A DNA stretch of 64,000 nt from Roseibium litorale (GTDB lineage Bacteria; Pseudomonadota; Alphaproteobacteria; Rhizobiales; Stappiaceae): NCBI RefSeq assembly GCF_014842915.1, contig NZ_JACYXI010000010.1, forward strand, positions 124,001 to 188,000, in the 5' to 3' direction. Numbering within the stretch: position 1 is the first letter of the stretch; each line of letters begins with the position of its first letter. Below are positions 46,624 through 55,412 of the stretch, piece after piece. The translations under genes were made by a program, and so were the position numbers. The notes beneath the pieces are model-generated. The model did no database searches. It had not been told where the DNA came from and saw only the letters and a program-made list of their open reading frames with translations.

Positions 46624-48135
46624 TTGACCATCCCTCCTAGTGGATTGCTCGGTATCCGGGCGCGGCCCATTCTCAGCGCCCCTGACTGGCCCATGGAATC
46701 GTTCACCGATGCGAAGGAGGCGGTGAAGCGCCTCGTTGAAATTTTCGAAGCCAACACGGCCTTCATCCGCAAAGGCTTCCACGATCTGATCGAGGGAAAT
46801 GAACCGGATGGGCGCATCCGGGCTTGTTATCCGCAGGTTCAAATTGTTACCGAAAGCCATTTCCGTCTCGACAGTCGACTGGCCTATGGCTTCGTTTCCG
46901 GGCCAGGCACGCATTCGACCACGATCACCCGGCCGGATCTCTTCCGTGCCTATCTGGAAACGCAGATTTCCCTTTTGATCCGGAACCATCAGGTGCCGGT
47001 GATGGTGGGAACCTCGGACACGCCGATACCGCTGCATTTCGCCTTTTATGATGGCACCCATGTCGAGGGTGGGGCGGCGGCCGCCAAGATCGCCCGTCCG
47101 CTAGCGGACATGTTCGATCTGCCGGATCTGACGGTCATGGACGATTCCATTGCGAACGGCACTTATGAGGCGGCTGGCGGGGTGATGCCGCTTGCCTCCT
47201 TCACTGCGCCCCGGGTGGACTATTCCCTGCACCGCTTGCAGCATTACACGGCAACGGCGGCAGAGCATTTCCAGAACTATGTGCTCTTCACCAACTACCA
47301 GTTCTACATCGACGAATTCTGCCGCATGTCCCGTGAGTTGCTCGCCGATCCGGACAGCGGTTACGAGGCCTTCGTTGAGCCTGGGAATCTGATGACCCTC
47401 TCCGGTGAGACATCTCCCTCAAGCGGTGTCGAGCCTGCCAAGCTGCCCCAGATGCCGGCATATCACCTGAAGCGGAAGGGGCATGCGGGCATTACGATGG
47501 TCAACATCGGGGTCGGCCCGTCGAACGCCAAGACCATTACCGACCATATCGCGGTGCTGCGCCCCTATGCCTGGCTGATGCTCGGCCACTGCGCGGGTCT
47601 GCGCAACAGCCAGACCCTGGGCGATTATGTTCTGGCCCATGGTTATGTGCGCGATGACAATGTGCTCAATCAGGATCTCCCGGTCTGGGTGCCGATCCCG
47701 CCGCTGGCCGAAGTGCAGATTGCCCTTGAAAACGCGGTGGCTGAAGTGACCGGCTACGACGGCTATGAGCTGAAGCGCGTGATGCGCACCGGAACGGTTG
47801 CCTCCATCGACAACCGGAACTGGGAACTCTGGGACCAGCGCGGCCTTGTTCAGCGGTTCTCCCAATCCCGAGCCATCGCGCTTGATATGGAGTCGGCTAC
47901 CATTGCCGCAAACGGGTTCCGCTTCCGTGTGCCTTACGGAACGCTGCTCTGCGTCTCCGACAAGCCGCTCCATGGCGAACTGAAGCTGCCGGGCATGGCG
48001 ACGGATTTCTACAAGCGCCAGGTCGCCCAGCATCTGGAGATCGGTATCCGCGCGCTCGAAAAGCTCCGCGACATGCCCCGGGACCGGCTGCATTCCCGCA
48101 AACTCAGAAGCTTCTCGGAAACGGCCTTCCAGTAA
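46624..48135 (+). CDS. amn: AMP nucleosidase
   Basis: Hydrolyses AMP to adenine and ribose-5-phosphate, contributing to purine recycling. 503 residues from TTG 46624, with AAGGAGA 6 bases upstream. The N-terminal half carries the AMP-regulatory domain (ESFTDAKEAVKRLVEIFEAN, YPQVQIVTESHFRLDSRLAYG), and the C-terminal phosphorylase-like domain has ITMVNIGVGPSNAKTITDHIAVLRPYAWLMLGHCAGL. AIALDMESATIAANGFRFRVPYGTLLCVSDKPLHGE follows. The TTG start gives a length like the rhizobial enzyme. Confidence 0.94.
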   Translation: MTIPPSGLLGIRARPILSAPDWPMESFTDAKEAVKRLVEIFEANTAFIRKGFHDLIEGNEPDGRIRACYPQVQIVTESHFRLDSRLAYGFVSGPGTHSTTITRPDLFRAYLETQISLLIRNHQVPVMVGTSDTPIPLHFAFYDGTHVEGGAAAAKIARPLADMFDLPDLTVMDDSIANGTYEAAGGVMPLASFTAPRVDYSLHRLQHYTATAAEHFQNYVLFTNYQFYIDEFCRMSRELLADPDSGYEAFVEPGNLMTLSGETSPSSGVEPAKLPQMPAYHLKRKGHAGITMVNIGVGPSNAKTITDHIAVLRPYAWLMLGHCAGLRNSQTLGDYVLAHGYVRDDNVLNQDLPVWVPIPPLAEVQIALENAVAEVTGYDGYELKRVMRTGTVASIDNRNWELWDQRGLVQRFSQSRAIALDMESATIAANGFRFRVPYGTLLCVSDKPLHGELKLPGMATDFYKRQVAQHLEIGIRALEKLRDMPRDRLHSRKLRSFSETAFQ

Positions 48136-48163
48136 GGGGCGACGGATAAGCATCAGCAAATTG

Positions 48164-48190
48164 ACGGCCGGGGCATCCCGGCCGTTTCTG
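48164..48190 (+). terminator. Terminator of amn
   Basis: ACGGCCGGG and CCCGGCCGT form a perfect stem with a GCAT loop, followed by TTCTGTTTTG. It lies 28 bp after the amn stop. Confidence 0.75.
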
Positions 48191-48309
48191 TTTTGCCCTG
48201 ACAATGATCTGCAGGGCCTCCGCAGAAATAACGGAGGTCAGCGAACCTTCTGCCCTGCTTCAGGCACTCAGAATGAGTGTTTTCTTTGCCTTTAGCAGGA
48301 GTAGTTGCC

Positions 48310-50292
48310 GTGGCGACAGAGCAACAGATTGAGGATGTCGTTCGTATTCTCATGCGTCTCTGGAATATCCAGGACGAGAGGGATATTACTCGGGAGTTGA
48401 GGAAGCTCGTTACCGCGTTGGCGACGGGGAACGAATACAATGCAGGTCAGGCCGCCAACAATCTTGCCTATCTTCTGCGGGCCAACACCGCGGCCTCGCT
48501 GAATCTTACCCAGCCAATCAGCCAGATCCGGCAAACGATCCTTGATCGGGCTCGCCGCGAGGTGACCCGGCAGCTTGGGAACAATGGTGGCGGAGCTCCG
48601 GGGGGAGATGACGGCGGTGATGATGATGTGCCGCCGCCACCGCCTCCGAGTGACGATCCGCTGGATTTTCTGCGCGACAGTTGGCAGCCCGACGATCAGG
48701 CTGGCACGCCTCCCCCCCCGCCGCCGCTCAGCGAAATTGATGAGGGGGATGACGATGCCACGATCCCGCCACCGCCTCCGCCGCCTTCGCAGGAGGAGCT
48801 TCTCAAGGATATTGCAGCGGCCCTCATGGCCAAAGACTATGATGAAGTCCGGCGTCTGCTGAGGCTGGCTGTCAACTTTGCCCGTGCCGCCGCCCAACCC
48901 GGCGAAGCCATCACGGCAGGCCGCCTGCTGCAACTGGCGGGTGAGGAATTTGACGTCGATATCAGCGGGTTCCTTCGGAACGAGGCGGCTGCCCGGCGAG
49001 AATCTGCCGCAAGGCGCGAAGCTGGCGCAAACAGCCGGAACAATGACGTGGATGAGGAGGGAGAAGACCTCGATCCCTGGCAGAATGCGGAGTTCCAGCA
49101 GCTGATAAGGCGGCTTGAAGAGGCGCGGGAAAAAAACGACCCTCTTGCAGAAGCCGCCGCTCTTGGTTCTGCCTTGGAACTGGCCCGTCAGGTTACCGGC
49201 AATCCTGCTCTGACCATGGACGCGCTGGAAGCGTCCATTGCTGCGGAGATTGATCTTGGCGGCGACGCTGTTTTTGACGATCAGTTGTCTGACGACAACG
49301 AACAAGACGGCGACGAGAAAAAGGACGACTTCGAGTACGACGGTGCTGGAGATGGCGGGCAATCACCCGATAAACTGTGGACCAATCCGGCGTTCGTGAG
49401 ACTGGCGACCCGGATCGTCGAGGCTCATGCCACCTCCAACATTGCTGAGCGGGACGATTTGCTGAGGCAAGCCCTTTCGGTGACCTTGCAGTTTACATCA
49501 GTGGGAGACTTAAGTTCGGAGCAGCTCCTGAACTACATTCTGAACCGTTGGAAGAAAAAGCCCCGGAAGGAAGCCAGTGCCGGAAGCCGGTTTAAAGGTC
49601 CCCGAGGCGGACCTGGTGGTCCGGGCGGCCCGGCAGGTCCAGGTGGCTCCGGAGGACCCGGCGGTGGCGGTGGTCCAGGTAACGGTGGCCCAAGTGATGG
49701 TGGCCCAGGTGACGGTAGCAGCGGGCCTGCACGCGGTGGCGAGCCGGTGGACATCAGGAAGGAGCTGGGCAAGCTGGCCGCTTTGCAGGATAGCCGCAAC
49801 GGCAAACTCATTGTTCAGGCCGCAACCTTGCTGCACGCGCGTCTGCAGAGAGAAGGTGGAAAGAACGCCAAGTATAGCGTTGGGGATCTGGTGAAACTGT
49901 CGGTTCAGCTTCATTTCGCTCAGTCACAAGGGCTCAAGAAGCGGGGCGAAACCGGCCAAAGTGGAAACGCTGACTTGTCACCCGGCCTAGTCAACAAGGT
50001 GGACTGGGAGCACTTCTGCGGCTTGTACGATGTTGATGTGGAAGAGATTCCGGAGCTCAAGCGCATGTCGATGAAGCTCGTCAAAAGCGGAGAAAAGGCC
50101 GCCCAGACGATGGCAGCCGGGTTGCTGAAACGGCGGAAGGAAGCGAACAAGAAACCGCGGTTCAACCTGAAAAATGCCGCTCATCTCGTAAGCGGGCTAT
50201 TCGATGCTTTGGACCGCAAGGCGAAAAAGAAGAAGGTTATCAAGCCGGTCAGGTCATCTACCGAGACCGAAGAGACGGATGAGAACGCCTGA
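48310..50292 (+). CDS. Low-complexity polyproline/glycine-rich protein with helical repeats, unknown function
   Basis: A 660-residue protein that I cannot assign. GTG 48310 has AGGAG 8 bases upstream. Residues 1-90 are helical (EDVVRILMRLWNIQDERDITRELRKLVTAL). Three polyproline runs (P108-113, P134-139, P153-159), separated by acidic linkers, follow. Then come three helical modules; two share W-x-N-x-x-F-x-x-L and start at W257 and W357, exactly 100 residues apart. Residues about 430-477 are a Gly/Pro-rich collagen-like tract, followed by a Lys-rich C-terminus (ANKKPRFNLKNAAHLVSGLFDALDRKAKKKK). No signal peptide. It stands alone between amn and bfr. Confidence 0.85.
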   Translation: MATEQQIEDVVRILMRLWNIQDERDITRELRKLVTALATGNEYNAGQAANNLAYLLRANTAASLNLTQPISQIRQTILDRARREVTRQLGNNGGGAPGGDDGGDDDVPPPPPPSDDPLDFLRDSWQPDDQAGTPPPPPPLSEIDEGDDDATIPPPPPPPSQEELLKDIAAALMAKDYDEVRRLLRLAVNFARAAAQPGEAITAGRLLQLAGEEFDVDISGFLRNEAAARRESAARREAGANSRNNDVDEEGEDLDPWQNAEFQQLIRRLEEAREKNDPLAEAAALGSALELARQVTGNPALTMDALEASIAAEIDLGGDAVFDDQLSDDNEQDGDEKKDDFEYDGAGDGGQSPDKLWTNPAFVRLATRIVEAHATSNIAERDDLLRQALSVTLQFTSVGDLSSEQLLNYILNRWKKKPRKEASAGSRFKGPRGGPGGPGGPAGPGGSGGPGGGGGPGNGGPSDGGPGDGSSGPARGGEPVDIRKELGKLAALQDSRNGKLIVQAATLLHARLQREGGKNAKYSVGDLVKLSVQLHFAQSQGLKKRGETGQSGNADLSPGLVNKVDWEHFCGLYDVDVEEIPELKRMSMKLVKSGEKAAQTMAAGLLKRRKEANKKPRFNLKNAAHLVSGLFDALDRKAKKKKVIKPVRSSTETEETDENA

Positions 50293-50301
50293 GTAAACAA
50301 A

Positions 50302-50327
50302 AAACGCGGGCCAGTTGGCCCGCGTTT
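50302..50327. terminator. Bidirectional terminator
   Basis: AAACGCGGGCC and GGCCCGCGTTT form an 11-bp stem with an AGTT loop and an A6 run on the left. It separates the convergent polyproline-protein gene and bfr. Confidence 0.9.
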
Positions 50328-50356
50328 GAACTGGTATTGAGTGAAGTATCCGCCGC

Positions 50357-50842
50357 TTACTCGGCTTCGTCAGCCGGAGCGGATTGGAGCAGGCCGTAGC
50401 GCTCGACACCGATCTTGTCGAGCAGCTCAAGCTGGGTTTCCAGGAAGTCGATGTGGCCTTCCTCGTCGGACAGAAGCTGTTCGAACAGCTGCATGGAGAC
50501 GTAATCGCCTTCCTCGCGGCAGATCTCCCGGGACTTGGAATAAGAGGCGCGGGCGTCATATTCGCCAGCCAGATCCGATTCCAGAACTTCCTTGATGTCT
50601 TGACCGATGCGCAGCGGTGCAACCTTCTGCATGTTCGGGTGGCCTTCGAGGAAGATGATGCGCGACGTGATCTTGTCCGCGTGTTCCATTTCCTCAATGG
50701 ACTCAGCACGTTCCTTCTTGGCGAGGCGTGTGTAGCCCCAATCGTCCAGCAGACGGTAATGCAGCCAGTACTGGTTGATTGCGCCGAGTTCGAGGAAGAG
50801 GGCCTCGTTCAGACGTTCGATGACTTTCGGGTTGCCCTTCAT
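50357..50842 (-). CDS. bfr: Bacterioferritin
   Basis: Heme-containing iron-storage protein forming a 24-mer. 161 residues. The ferroxidase ligands are E18, E51 and H54 (EEMEHADKI), and the heme ligand is M52. The remaining Glu and His are in [25 protein letters not shown]. An Irr-type control element lies 36 bp upstream. The neighbouring 2OG-Fe(II) oxygenase is also iron-related. Confidence 0.97.
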   Translation of the reverse strand: MKGNPKVIERLNEALFLELGAINQYWLHYRLLDDWGYTRLAKKERAESIEEMEHADKITSRIIFLEGHPNMQKVAPLRIGQDIKEVLESDLAGEYDARASYSKSREICREEGDYVSMQLFEQLLSDEEGHIDFLETQLELLDKIGVERYGLLQSAPADEAE

Positions 50843-50877
50843 GGCGGATGCCTCCGGTTTGGGTCTGGTGAGCGTAA

Positions 50878-50894
50878 TTTAGAATTATTCCAAA
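50878..50894 (-). promoter_or_regulatory. Irr control element (ICE) upstream of bfr
   Basis: TTTAGAATTATTCCAAA matches the ICE consensus TTTAGAA-N3-TTCTAAA with one mismatch. It lies 36 bp before the bfr start and on the minus strand contains AATAAT, a -10-like hexamer. Irr is known to repress bfr under iron limitation in rhizobia. No Irr gene is in this window. Confidence 0.75.
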
Positions 50895-50974
50895 TCTCAG
50901 TCCAGTACCTGACCGCAATTTTTACGATTGTTGTCCACGGGCTGAACGGCAGGCATTCAGGCCGCTGCGTCAAC

Positions 50975-51523
50975 TTAGCGGAATTTGGGACCGTGGCACC
51001 AGCAGGTCAGCGAATACCGCTGGCCTTTTTGAACTGGCACGACCCGGTGGAGCATGAAACTCGCGAAAAGCGTTGCCGAGCCAAGCTCTTTGGGAGCGCT
51101 GTAGCTGGCGCTGCCGAGGTTAATTTCCAGTTCGCCACCTTCATATTCCTCAGCTTCCGAAAGCTGTGTGACAATGGTCAGCTTGCGTTGGCGGGCAATT
51201 GGGCCGTCTCCGATATCAGAGTGCCAGTCATAGTGGCCTTCATCTGCTTCGTCATAGGCTGCAACCTGGAGGCGCTCCTTGAAATCGGTGATGTCGAACT
51301 GGAAGGCATCGCGGTTGGAGCGTGCGACAGCGTCGACAATGCGATCCATGACCCAGCTGGCGCTGCCTTGGTCATCAAGCCAGGAAATCTCGGCCCGGCG
51401 GATGTTGTCGTGGCGGATACCACCAACGAGACCGCCACGCTTCTGGCGACCCTCTTCGCTGAGACGGATGATTTCCTGGGTTTCGGTTTTCGAGAAGAGT
51501 TTCGGGAGAGAATGCGTGAACAT
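50975..51523 (-). CDS. 2-oxoglutarate-Fe(II) dioxygenase (PKHD/PiuC-like)
   Basis: A 182-residue Fe(II)/2OG-dependent oxygenase of the prolyl hydroxylase superfamily. The iron triad is H101 and D103 in GHYDWHSDIGD and H159 in FMLHRVVP; R169 binds 2-oxoglutarate. Length is short, as only the catalytic domain is present (no C-terminal extension of PiuC). AAAGG 8 bases upstream supports the ATG. The substrate is unknown. Position next to bfr and an Irr box is suggestive of an iron-responsive role. Confidence 0.85.
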   Translation of the reverse strand: MFTHSLPKLFSKTETQEIIRLSEEGRQKRGGLVGGIRHDNIRRAEISWLDDQGSASWVMDRIVDAVARSNRDAFQFDITDFKERLQVAAYDEADEGHYDWHSDIGDGPIARQRKLTIVTQLSEAEEYEGGELEINLGSASYSAPKELGSATLFASFMLHRVVPVQKGQRYSLTCWCHGPKFR

Positions 51524-51628
51524 TCAGGGAGCCTTTATCGACGATCAGGCATCGCAAGAACGCTCAAAATAGAAAGTTGGCAAATTGAAAATGCGGTTTG
51601 ACTTTATCCGCCGGAGAGAAAGCGAAGG

Positions 51629-51659
51629 GAGGATTTGATCACTCCAAGATCAAATCCTC
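51629..51659. terminator. Hairpin at the mutY stop codon
   Basis: GAGGATTTGATC and GATCAAATCCTC form a perfect 12-bp stem with a 7-base loop. It overlaps the last bases of mutY. It may end transcription or slow decay; no T-run. Confidence 0.5.
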
Positions 51660-52734
51660 AAAAGGCTGCATCAATGGCCTTGCGCATGACTGTTGGCAGC
51701 GCCTCATCCGGAAGGTCTTGGGGGGGCGACCACCAGCAATTTTCCGGCAAACCCGCGTTGTCGGGAACCATTGCACGGAAGATCGTGAGCTCCAGATGGA
51801 AATGGGTGAACGTATGCCGGACTACCCCTGTGACGGGCCGCCAGTCGAGCGTTGCCCCAATGTCTTGAAGCGGCGCGCTGTGAACAAAAGTGGCTTCATC
51901 CGCCTCAACGGTCCACTCTGTTCCGGGGACTTCACTCATGCCGCCCAAAAGCCCCTTAGGCGGCCGGCGGCGCAGCATCACGGCCTTGTCACTGGCGCGC
52001 AGGGCGACAAAAGCCGCGCCTGTCCGCGTGGGCTTGGTTTTCTTCGGAGCCTTCCGGGGCAGCGTTTCGGCAAGACCGCTTGCCCGCGCAGCACATCCCG
52101 CCATCCAGGGGCACAAGCTGCAGGCTGGACGCTTGGGTGTACACAGCGTTGCGCCGAGATCCATGACCGCCTGCGCAAAATCCCCCGGCCTTGCCTCCGG
52201 CGTGAGGGCGGCCATGACGGCCTTAATCTCGGGTTTGGCTTCCGGCAGGGGCGTGGTGATTTCATAAAGACGGGTCATGACCCTCTCCACATTTCCATCA
52301 ACCACGGCAGCGGGCTGGTCGAAGGCAATGGCCGCGATGGCCGCCGCCGTGTACGGGCCGATGCCCGGCAGGGCCTGGAGACCGCTGACCGTCTCTGGAA
52401 ACCGTCCTTCATGCAGGTCGGCTACCGTTTCGGCGCAGCGCTTGAGATTTCTGGCGCGGGAGTAATAGCCAAGACCCGCCCAGGCCTTCATGACGTCTTC
52501 CTCAGGGGCAGCTGCCAGATCCTCGACTCTCGGCCAGAGCGATAAGAACTTGATGTAATAGTCCTTTACGGCGGCAACGGTGGTCTGCTGCAGCATGATT
52601 TCGGACAGCCACACATGATAGGGATCCGGCACAACGCCAAGCCGCCGGTCCTCCGGCGAGACCCGCCAGGGCAGGTCGCGCGCATGCCGGTCGTACCACT
52701 CAAGAAGTTCGTTTGCTGAGGGACTAGTCTTCAT
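51658..52734 (-). CDS. mutY: A/G-specific adenine glycosylase
   Basis: Removes adenine mispaired with 8-oxoguanine. 358 residues. The catalytic Glu is in WLSEIMLQQTTV, the helix-hairpin-helix is LQALPGIGPYTAAAIAAIAF with the Asp in VVDGNVERV. The [4Fe-4S] Cys are in CTPKRPACSLCPWMAGC (C-x6-C-x2-C-x5-C). A NUDIX-like C-terminal domain starts near residue 230. ATG 52734 is used; upstream extensions have no resemblance. Divergent from the DUF721 gene, as in related genomes. Confidence 0.95.
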   Translation of the reverse strand: MKTSPSANELLEWYDRHARDLPWRVSPEDRRLGVVPDPYHVWLSEIMLQQTTVAAVKDYYIKFLSLWPRVEDLAAAPEEDVMKAWAGLGYYSRARNLKRCAETVADLHEGRFPETVSGLQALPGIGPYTAAAIAAIAFDQPAAVVDGNVERVMTRLYEITTPLPEAKPEIKAVMAALTPEARPGDFAQAVMDLGATLCTPKRPACSLCPWMAGCAARASGLAETLPRKAPKKTKPTRTGAAFVALRASDKAVMLRRRPPKGLLGGMSEVPGTEWTVEADEATFVHSAPLQDIGATLDWRPVTGVVRHTFTHFHLELTIFRAMVPDNAGLPENCWWSPPQDLPDEALPTVMRKAIDAAF

Positions 52735-52936
52735 GATCGGGCGGGAGGATTCGTCTTTGAGAACTGTGGCTGACGGAAAGGACAGCTTGGGGATAACGTC
52801 CGTCTGTGCTGTCCCGGCTGGCGGGTTTCTTCGGTTTGTCTTTTTTTTGACGCAAATTCTGCGGCACCCTCTACGTTGACGGCTGCGAATCGGTTTCGAT
52901 TTGCAGTCATTCGGCTTTGTCCGCCAACGTTTGTCC

Positions 52937-53467
52937 GTGAGGAGTAGCGCTATTTCCGGTGCGCGTGCAAGCAAGGGTGCCATGCAGCTTTCTGACCTGG
53001 TCAGCAAGGCAATGACACCTGCATGCCGCAAGCGCGGTTTTGCTTCGGTCGACATACTTGCCGCCTGGCCGGATATTGTGGGCGAGCGCTACGGAGAACG
53101 GGTCCAGCCGCAACGGCTCATCTGGCCGAGGCAGACCGGACACGAGAGCGATCTCAACGCTGAACCGGCAACGCTGGTCGTGCATACGGATGGCGCAACG
53201 GCTCTGCTTCTGACCCATGAGATGCCGCAGATCATTCAGCGCATCAACACGTTTTACGGCTGGGCGGCGGTCGGGCGTATCAAGATCGTGCAGAAGCCTG
53301 TGGAAGTGCGGCACCGCCAGCAGCGCCCAGCACTGCGACGTCTGAGCAGTGATGAGATGAGCCGCATCGACGAGACTGTCTCGGGCGTTGCCAACGACCG
53401 TCTGCGAGAGGCGCTCAAGAAACTCGGCGCGCAAGTTGTTGCCCGCAACGGCGGTACAACGTCCTGA
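52937..53467 (+). CDS. DUF721 family protein (DciA-like)
   Basis: A 176-residue protein, probably a DNA-binding or replication-associated protein (DciA loads replicative helicase in other bacteria). Signatures are LSDLVSKAMTPACRKRGFASVDILAAWPDIVGERYGERVQPQRL, LVVHTDGATALLLTHEMPQIIQRINTFYGWAAVGRIKI. The start is uncertain: GTG 52937 gives a typical N-terminus, and ATG 52982 (with AAGGG upstream) is also possible. Position next to mutY and dsbA/smc is conserved. Confidence 0.82.
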   Translation: MRSSAISGARASKGAMQLSDLVSKAMTPACRKRGFASVDILAAWPDIVGERYGERVQPQRLIWPRQTGHESDLNAEPATLVVHTDGATALLLTHEMPQIIQRINTFYGWAAVGRIKIVQKPVEVRHRQQRPALRRLSSDEMSRIDETVSGVANDRLREALKKLGAQVVARNGGTTS

Positions 53468-53605
53468 TTTCAGAGAGCTGGTCCGGTCTGTGATAAAGCG
53501 TTCGTGATCCACCAGCGAGTTTCCTTTCTTCCAGCTGGAAGGCAGCATGTGGCCCGCAAGGGAAATCCGGACGCTTTCGTGTCCGGCCGGTTGAAGGCGG
53601 ATTGC

Positions 53606-54484
53606 ATGACCTCAAAACAGAAACGCAGGTGGATTGCCTTGTTGGCTACGGCATGGCTGGCAGGGCCTCTTCCCGGTGAGGCGGACTTCGCAGCAGCGCA
53701 AGCTGCCGACTCCAGCTGTGGGGAGGAAATTCCCTGCAAGGTCTCCGATGGGCAGTACTATGTCCATTTGCCCAAGGGGGATAACCTCGCAAACTCTGCC
53801 AAAGGGGCAATTTTCTTTCTGCATGGGCACGGTGGCAACGCTCTCAACGAAATCCGCAACAAGTCCTTCCTTCAGATGGCGGACGACCTTGGCGTGGCTT
53901 TCATTGCTGTTGACGGGCTGGATGGCACCTGGTCCTTCCCAACGGCTCCGCAACACAAGCGCGACGAGTTTGCCTTCTTTGATCACGTGCTTGCGGATGC
54001 TGAGAAGCACTTCGGCATCAACCGGGAGCGAACGCTCCTCAGCGGCTTTTCTTCTGGTGCGTTCATGACCTGGTATCTCGCCTGCGACAACGCCGGGCGT
54101 TTTTCCGGCTATGCGCCGATCGCTGGCGCGTTCTGGGAACCTTTGCCCGAGAGCTGCACCAGCGAGACGATTCCTTACCTGTTTCATACCCATGGGACGT
54201 CTGATCAGATGGTGCCGATGGAGGGACGCTGGATCGGCGAGCGCTGGAAGCAGGGTGATGTGATGAAGAGCTTCGATGTCTGGCTGCGGCAGGCAGACAT
54301 TGAAGATCAGGTTCCGGAAACCTATCAGGACGGGGATCTGGCCTGCCGCCGCTGGACACCGCGAGAGGGGGTGCTCGAACTTTGCCTTCATCCGGGTGGG
54401 CACGGTGTCAAGGCCGGATGGATCCGCAGGGCGTGGAACAAGCTGGCTGAGGCCCGCCACTGGGATCTGATCAAATCCCAGTGA
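53606..54484 (+). CDS. LpqC/feruloyl-esterase-like alpha/beta hydrolase, exported
   Basis: A 292-residue alpha/beta hydrolase of the PHB depolymerase/LpqC group. A signal peptide (WIALLATAWLAGPLPGEADFAAAQAA) precedes the mature enzyme. The nucleophile elbow is GFSSG in LLSGFSSGAFMTWYLACDNAGRFSGYAPIAGAF; the His is in LHPGGHGVKAGW. The oxyanion region is FFLHGHGGNA. Probably secreted to the periplasm. It is inserted between DUF721 and dsbA; substrate unknown. Confidence 0.85.
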   Translation: MTSKQKRRWIALLATAWLAGPLPGEADFAAAQAADSSCGEEIPCKVSDGQYYVHLPKGDNLANSAKGAIFFLHGHGGNALNEIRNKSFLQMADDLGVAFIAVDGLDGTWSFPTAPQHKRDEFAFFDHVLADAEKHFGINRERTLLSGFSSGAFMTWYLACDNAGRFSGYAPIAGAFWEPLPESCTSETIPYLFHTHGTSDQMVPMEGRWIGERWKQGDVMKSFDVWLRQADIEDQVPETYQDGDLACRRWTPREGVLELCLHPGGHGVKAGWIRRAWNKLAEARHWDLIKSQ

Positions 54485-54611
54485 ACTGGGGCGCCAGTCA
54501 TGAATTTGGCGCTTTTTGACAGTGTGTTCAACACAGCTGAGTTGACGCCGGTCTCTCCGGCAGGCACAGACATACTGACCCGGCCTCTCTTTGGCCGCCT
54601 TGAAAAACGTG

Positions 54612-55274
54612 ATGAACACAGGACAGGATTTGCCCGTGAACCTTACCCGCAGACATCTTCTTCAGGCCGCTTCCGGTCTTGCTCTCGCCGGTGCCGCCGT
54701 GACCCTGCCTGCCGCAGCTATGGCTGAAACCGTGAACATGGAAGAGCTGTTGAAGCCCGGCCCGCTTGGCGATCACATTCTGGGCGCTGAAGATGCTCCG
54801 GTGACCATCGTTGAATATGCTTCCATGACCTGCGGTCACTGTGCGCATTTCCACAAGACAACCTACCCGGCGCTGAAGGCCGACTATATCGATACGGGCA
54901 AGGTCCGGTTTATCTTCCGCGAATTCCCGCTGGATGCCGTCGCCGCGGCGGCCTTCATGCTTGCCCGCAGCGTGCCCGCAGACAAATATTTCGAAATCGT
55001 CGACATCATGTTCGAGCAGCAGAAGGCTTGGGCCTTCACGGACAATCCGTATAATTCTCTGCTGAATTTCTCCAAGCAGATCGGATTTACACAGGAGTCC
55101 TTTGAGAAAGCCTTGACAAACCAGGGCCTGCTTGACGCAGTGAATGCTGTACGCGATCGCGGTGCGAACGAGTTTGGCGTAAACGCGACGCCGACTTTCT
55201 TCATCAACGGCGAGAAGCAGTCCGGGGCACTCAGCATTGAAGAAATGGGCAAGATCATCGAGGCAAAACTCTGA
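54612..55274 (+). CDS. DsbA-family thiol:disulfide protein with twin-arginine signal
   Basis: A 220-residue periplasmic oxidoreductase with a thioredoxin fold. The active site is C74-G-H-C77 in YASMTCGHCAHFHKTTY. The cis-proline loop is NATPTFFING. The N-terminus has TRRHLLQAASGLALAG, a twin-arginine signal, ending near AMAE. ATG 54612 is used; GTG 54609 and TTG 54591 are alternatives. It is followed by smc, as in other alphaproteobacteria. Likely oxidises or isomerises exported proteins. Confidence 0.9.
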   Translation: MNTGQDLPVNLTRRHLLQAASGLALAGAAVTLPAAAMAETVNMEELLKPGPLGDHILGAEDAPVTIVEYASMTCGHCAHFHKTTYPALKADYIDTGKVRFIFREFPLDAVAAAAFMLARSVPADKYFEIVDIMFEQQKAWAFTDNPYNSLLNFSKQIGFTQESFEKALTNQGLLDAVNAVRDRGANEFGVNATPTFFINGEKQSGALSIEEMGKIIEAKL

Positions 55275-55330
55275 TCTTCCGGCATATGGAGCCGGGGGCA
55301 TTCTGTGCCATGCCCGGAACGCCTTTTTCG

Positions 55331-55356
55331 CAGGCGGCCTGAACCAAGGCCGCCTG
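55331..55356 (+). terminator. Terminator-like hairpin between dsbA-like gene and smc
   Basis: CAGGCGGCCT and AGGCCGCCTG form a perfect 10-bp stem with a 6-base loop, followed by TTTG. It is 57 bp after the dsbA stop. Confidence 0.6.
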
Positions 55357-55412
55357 TTTGCATTGATGCCATCCGATGCCTTTCCTTCCGCGAACTGGGG
55401 AGGGACAAACGG

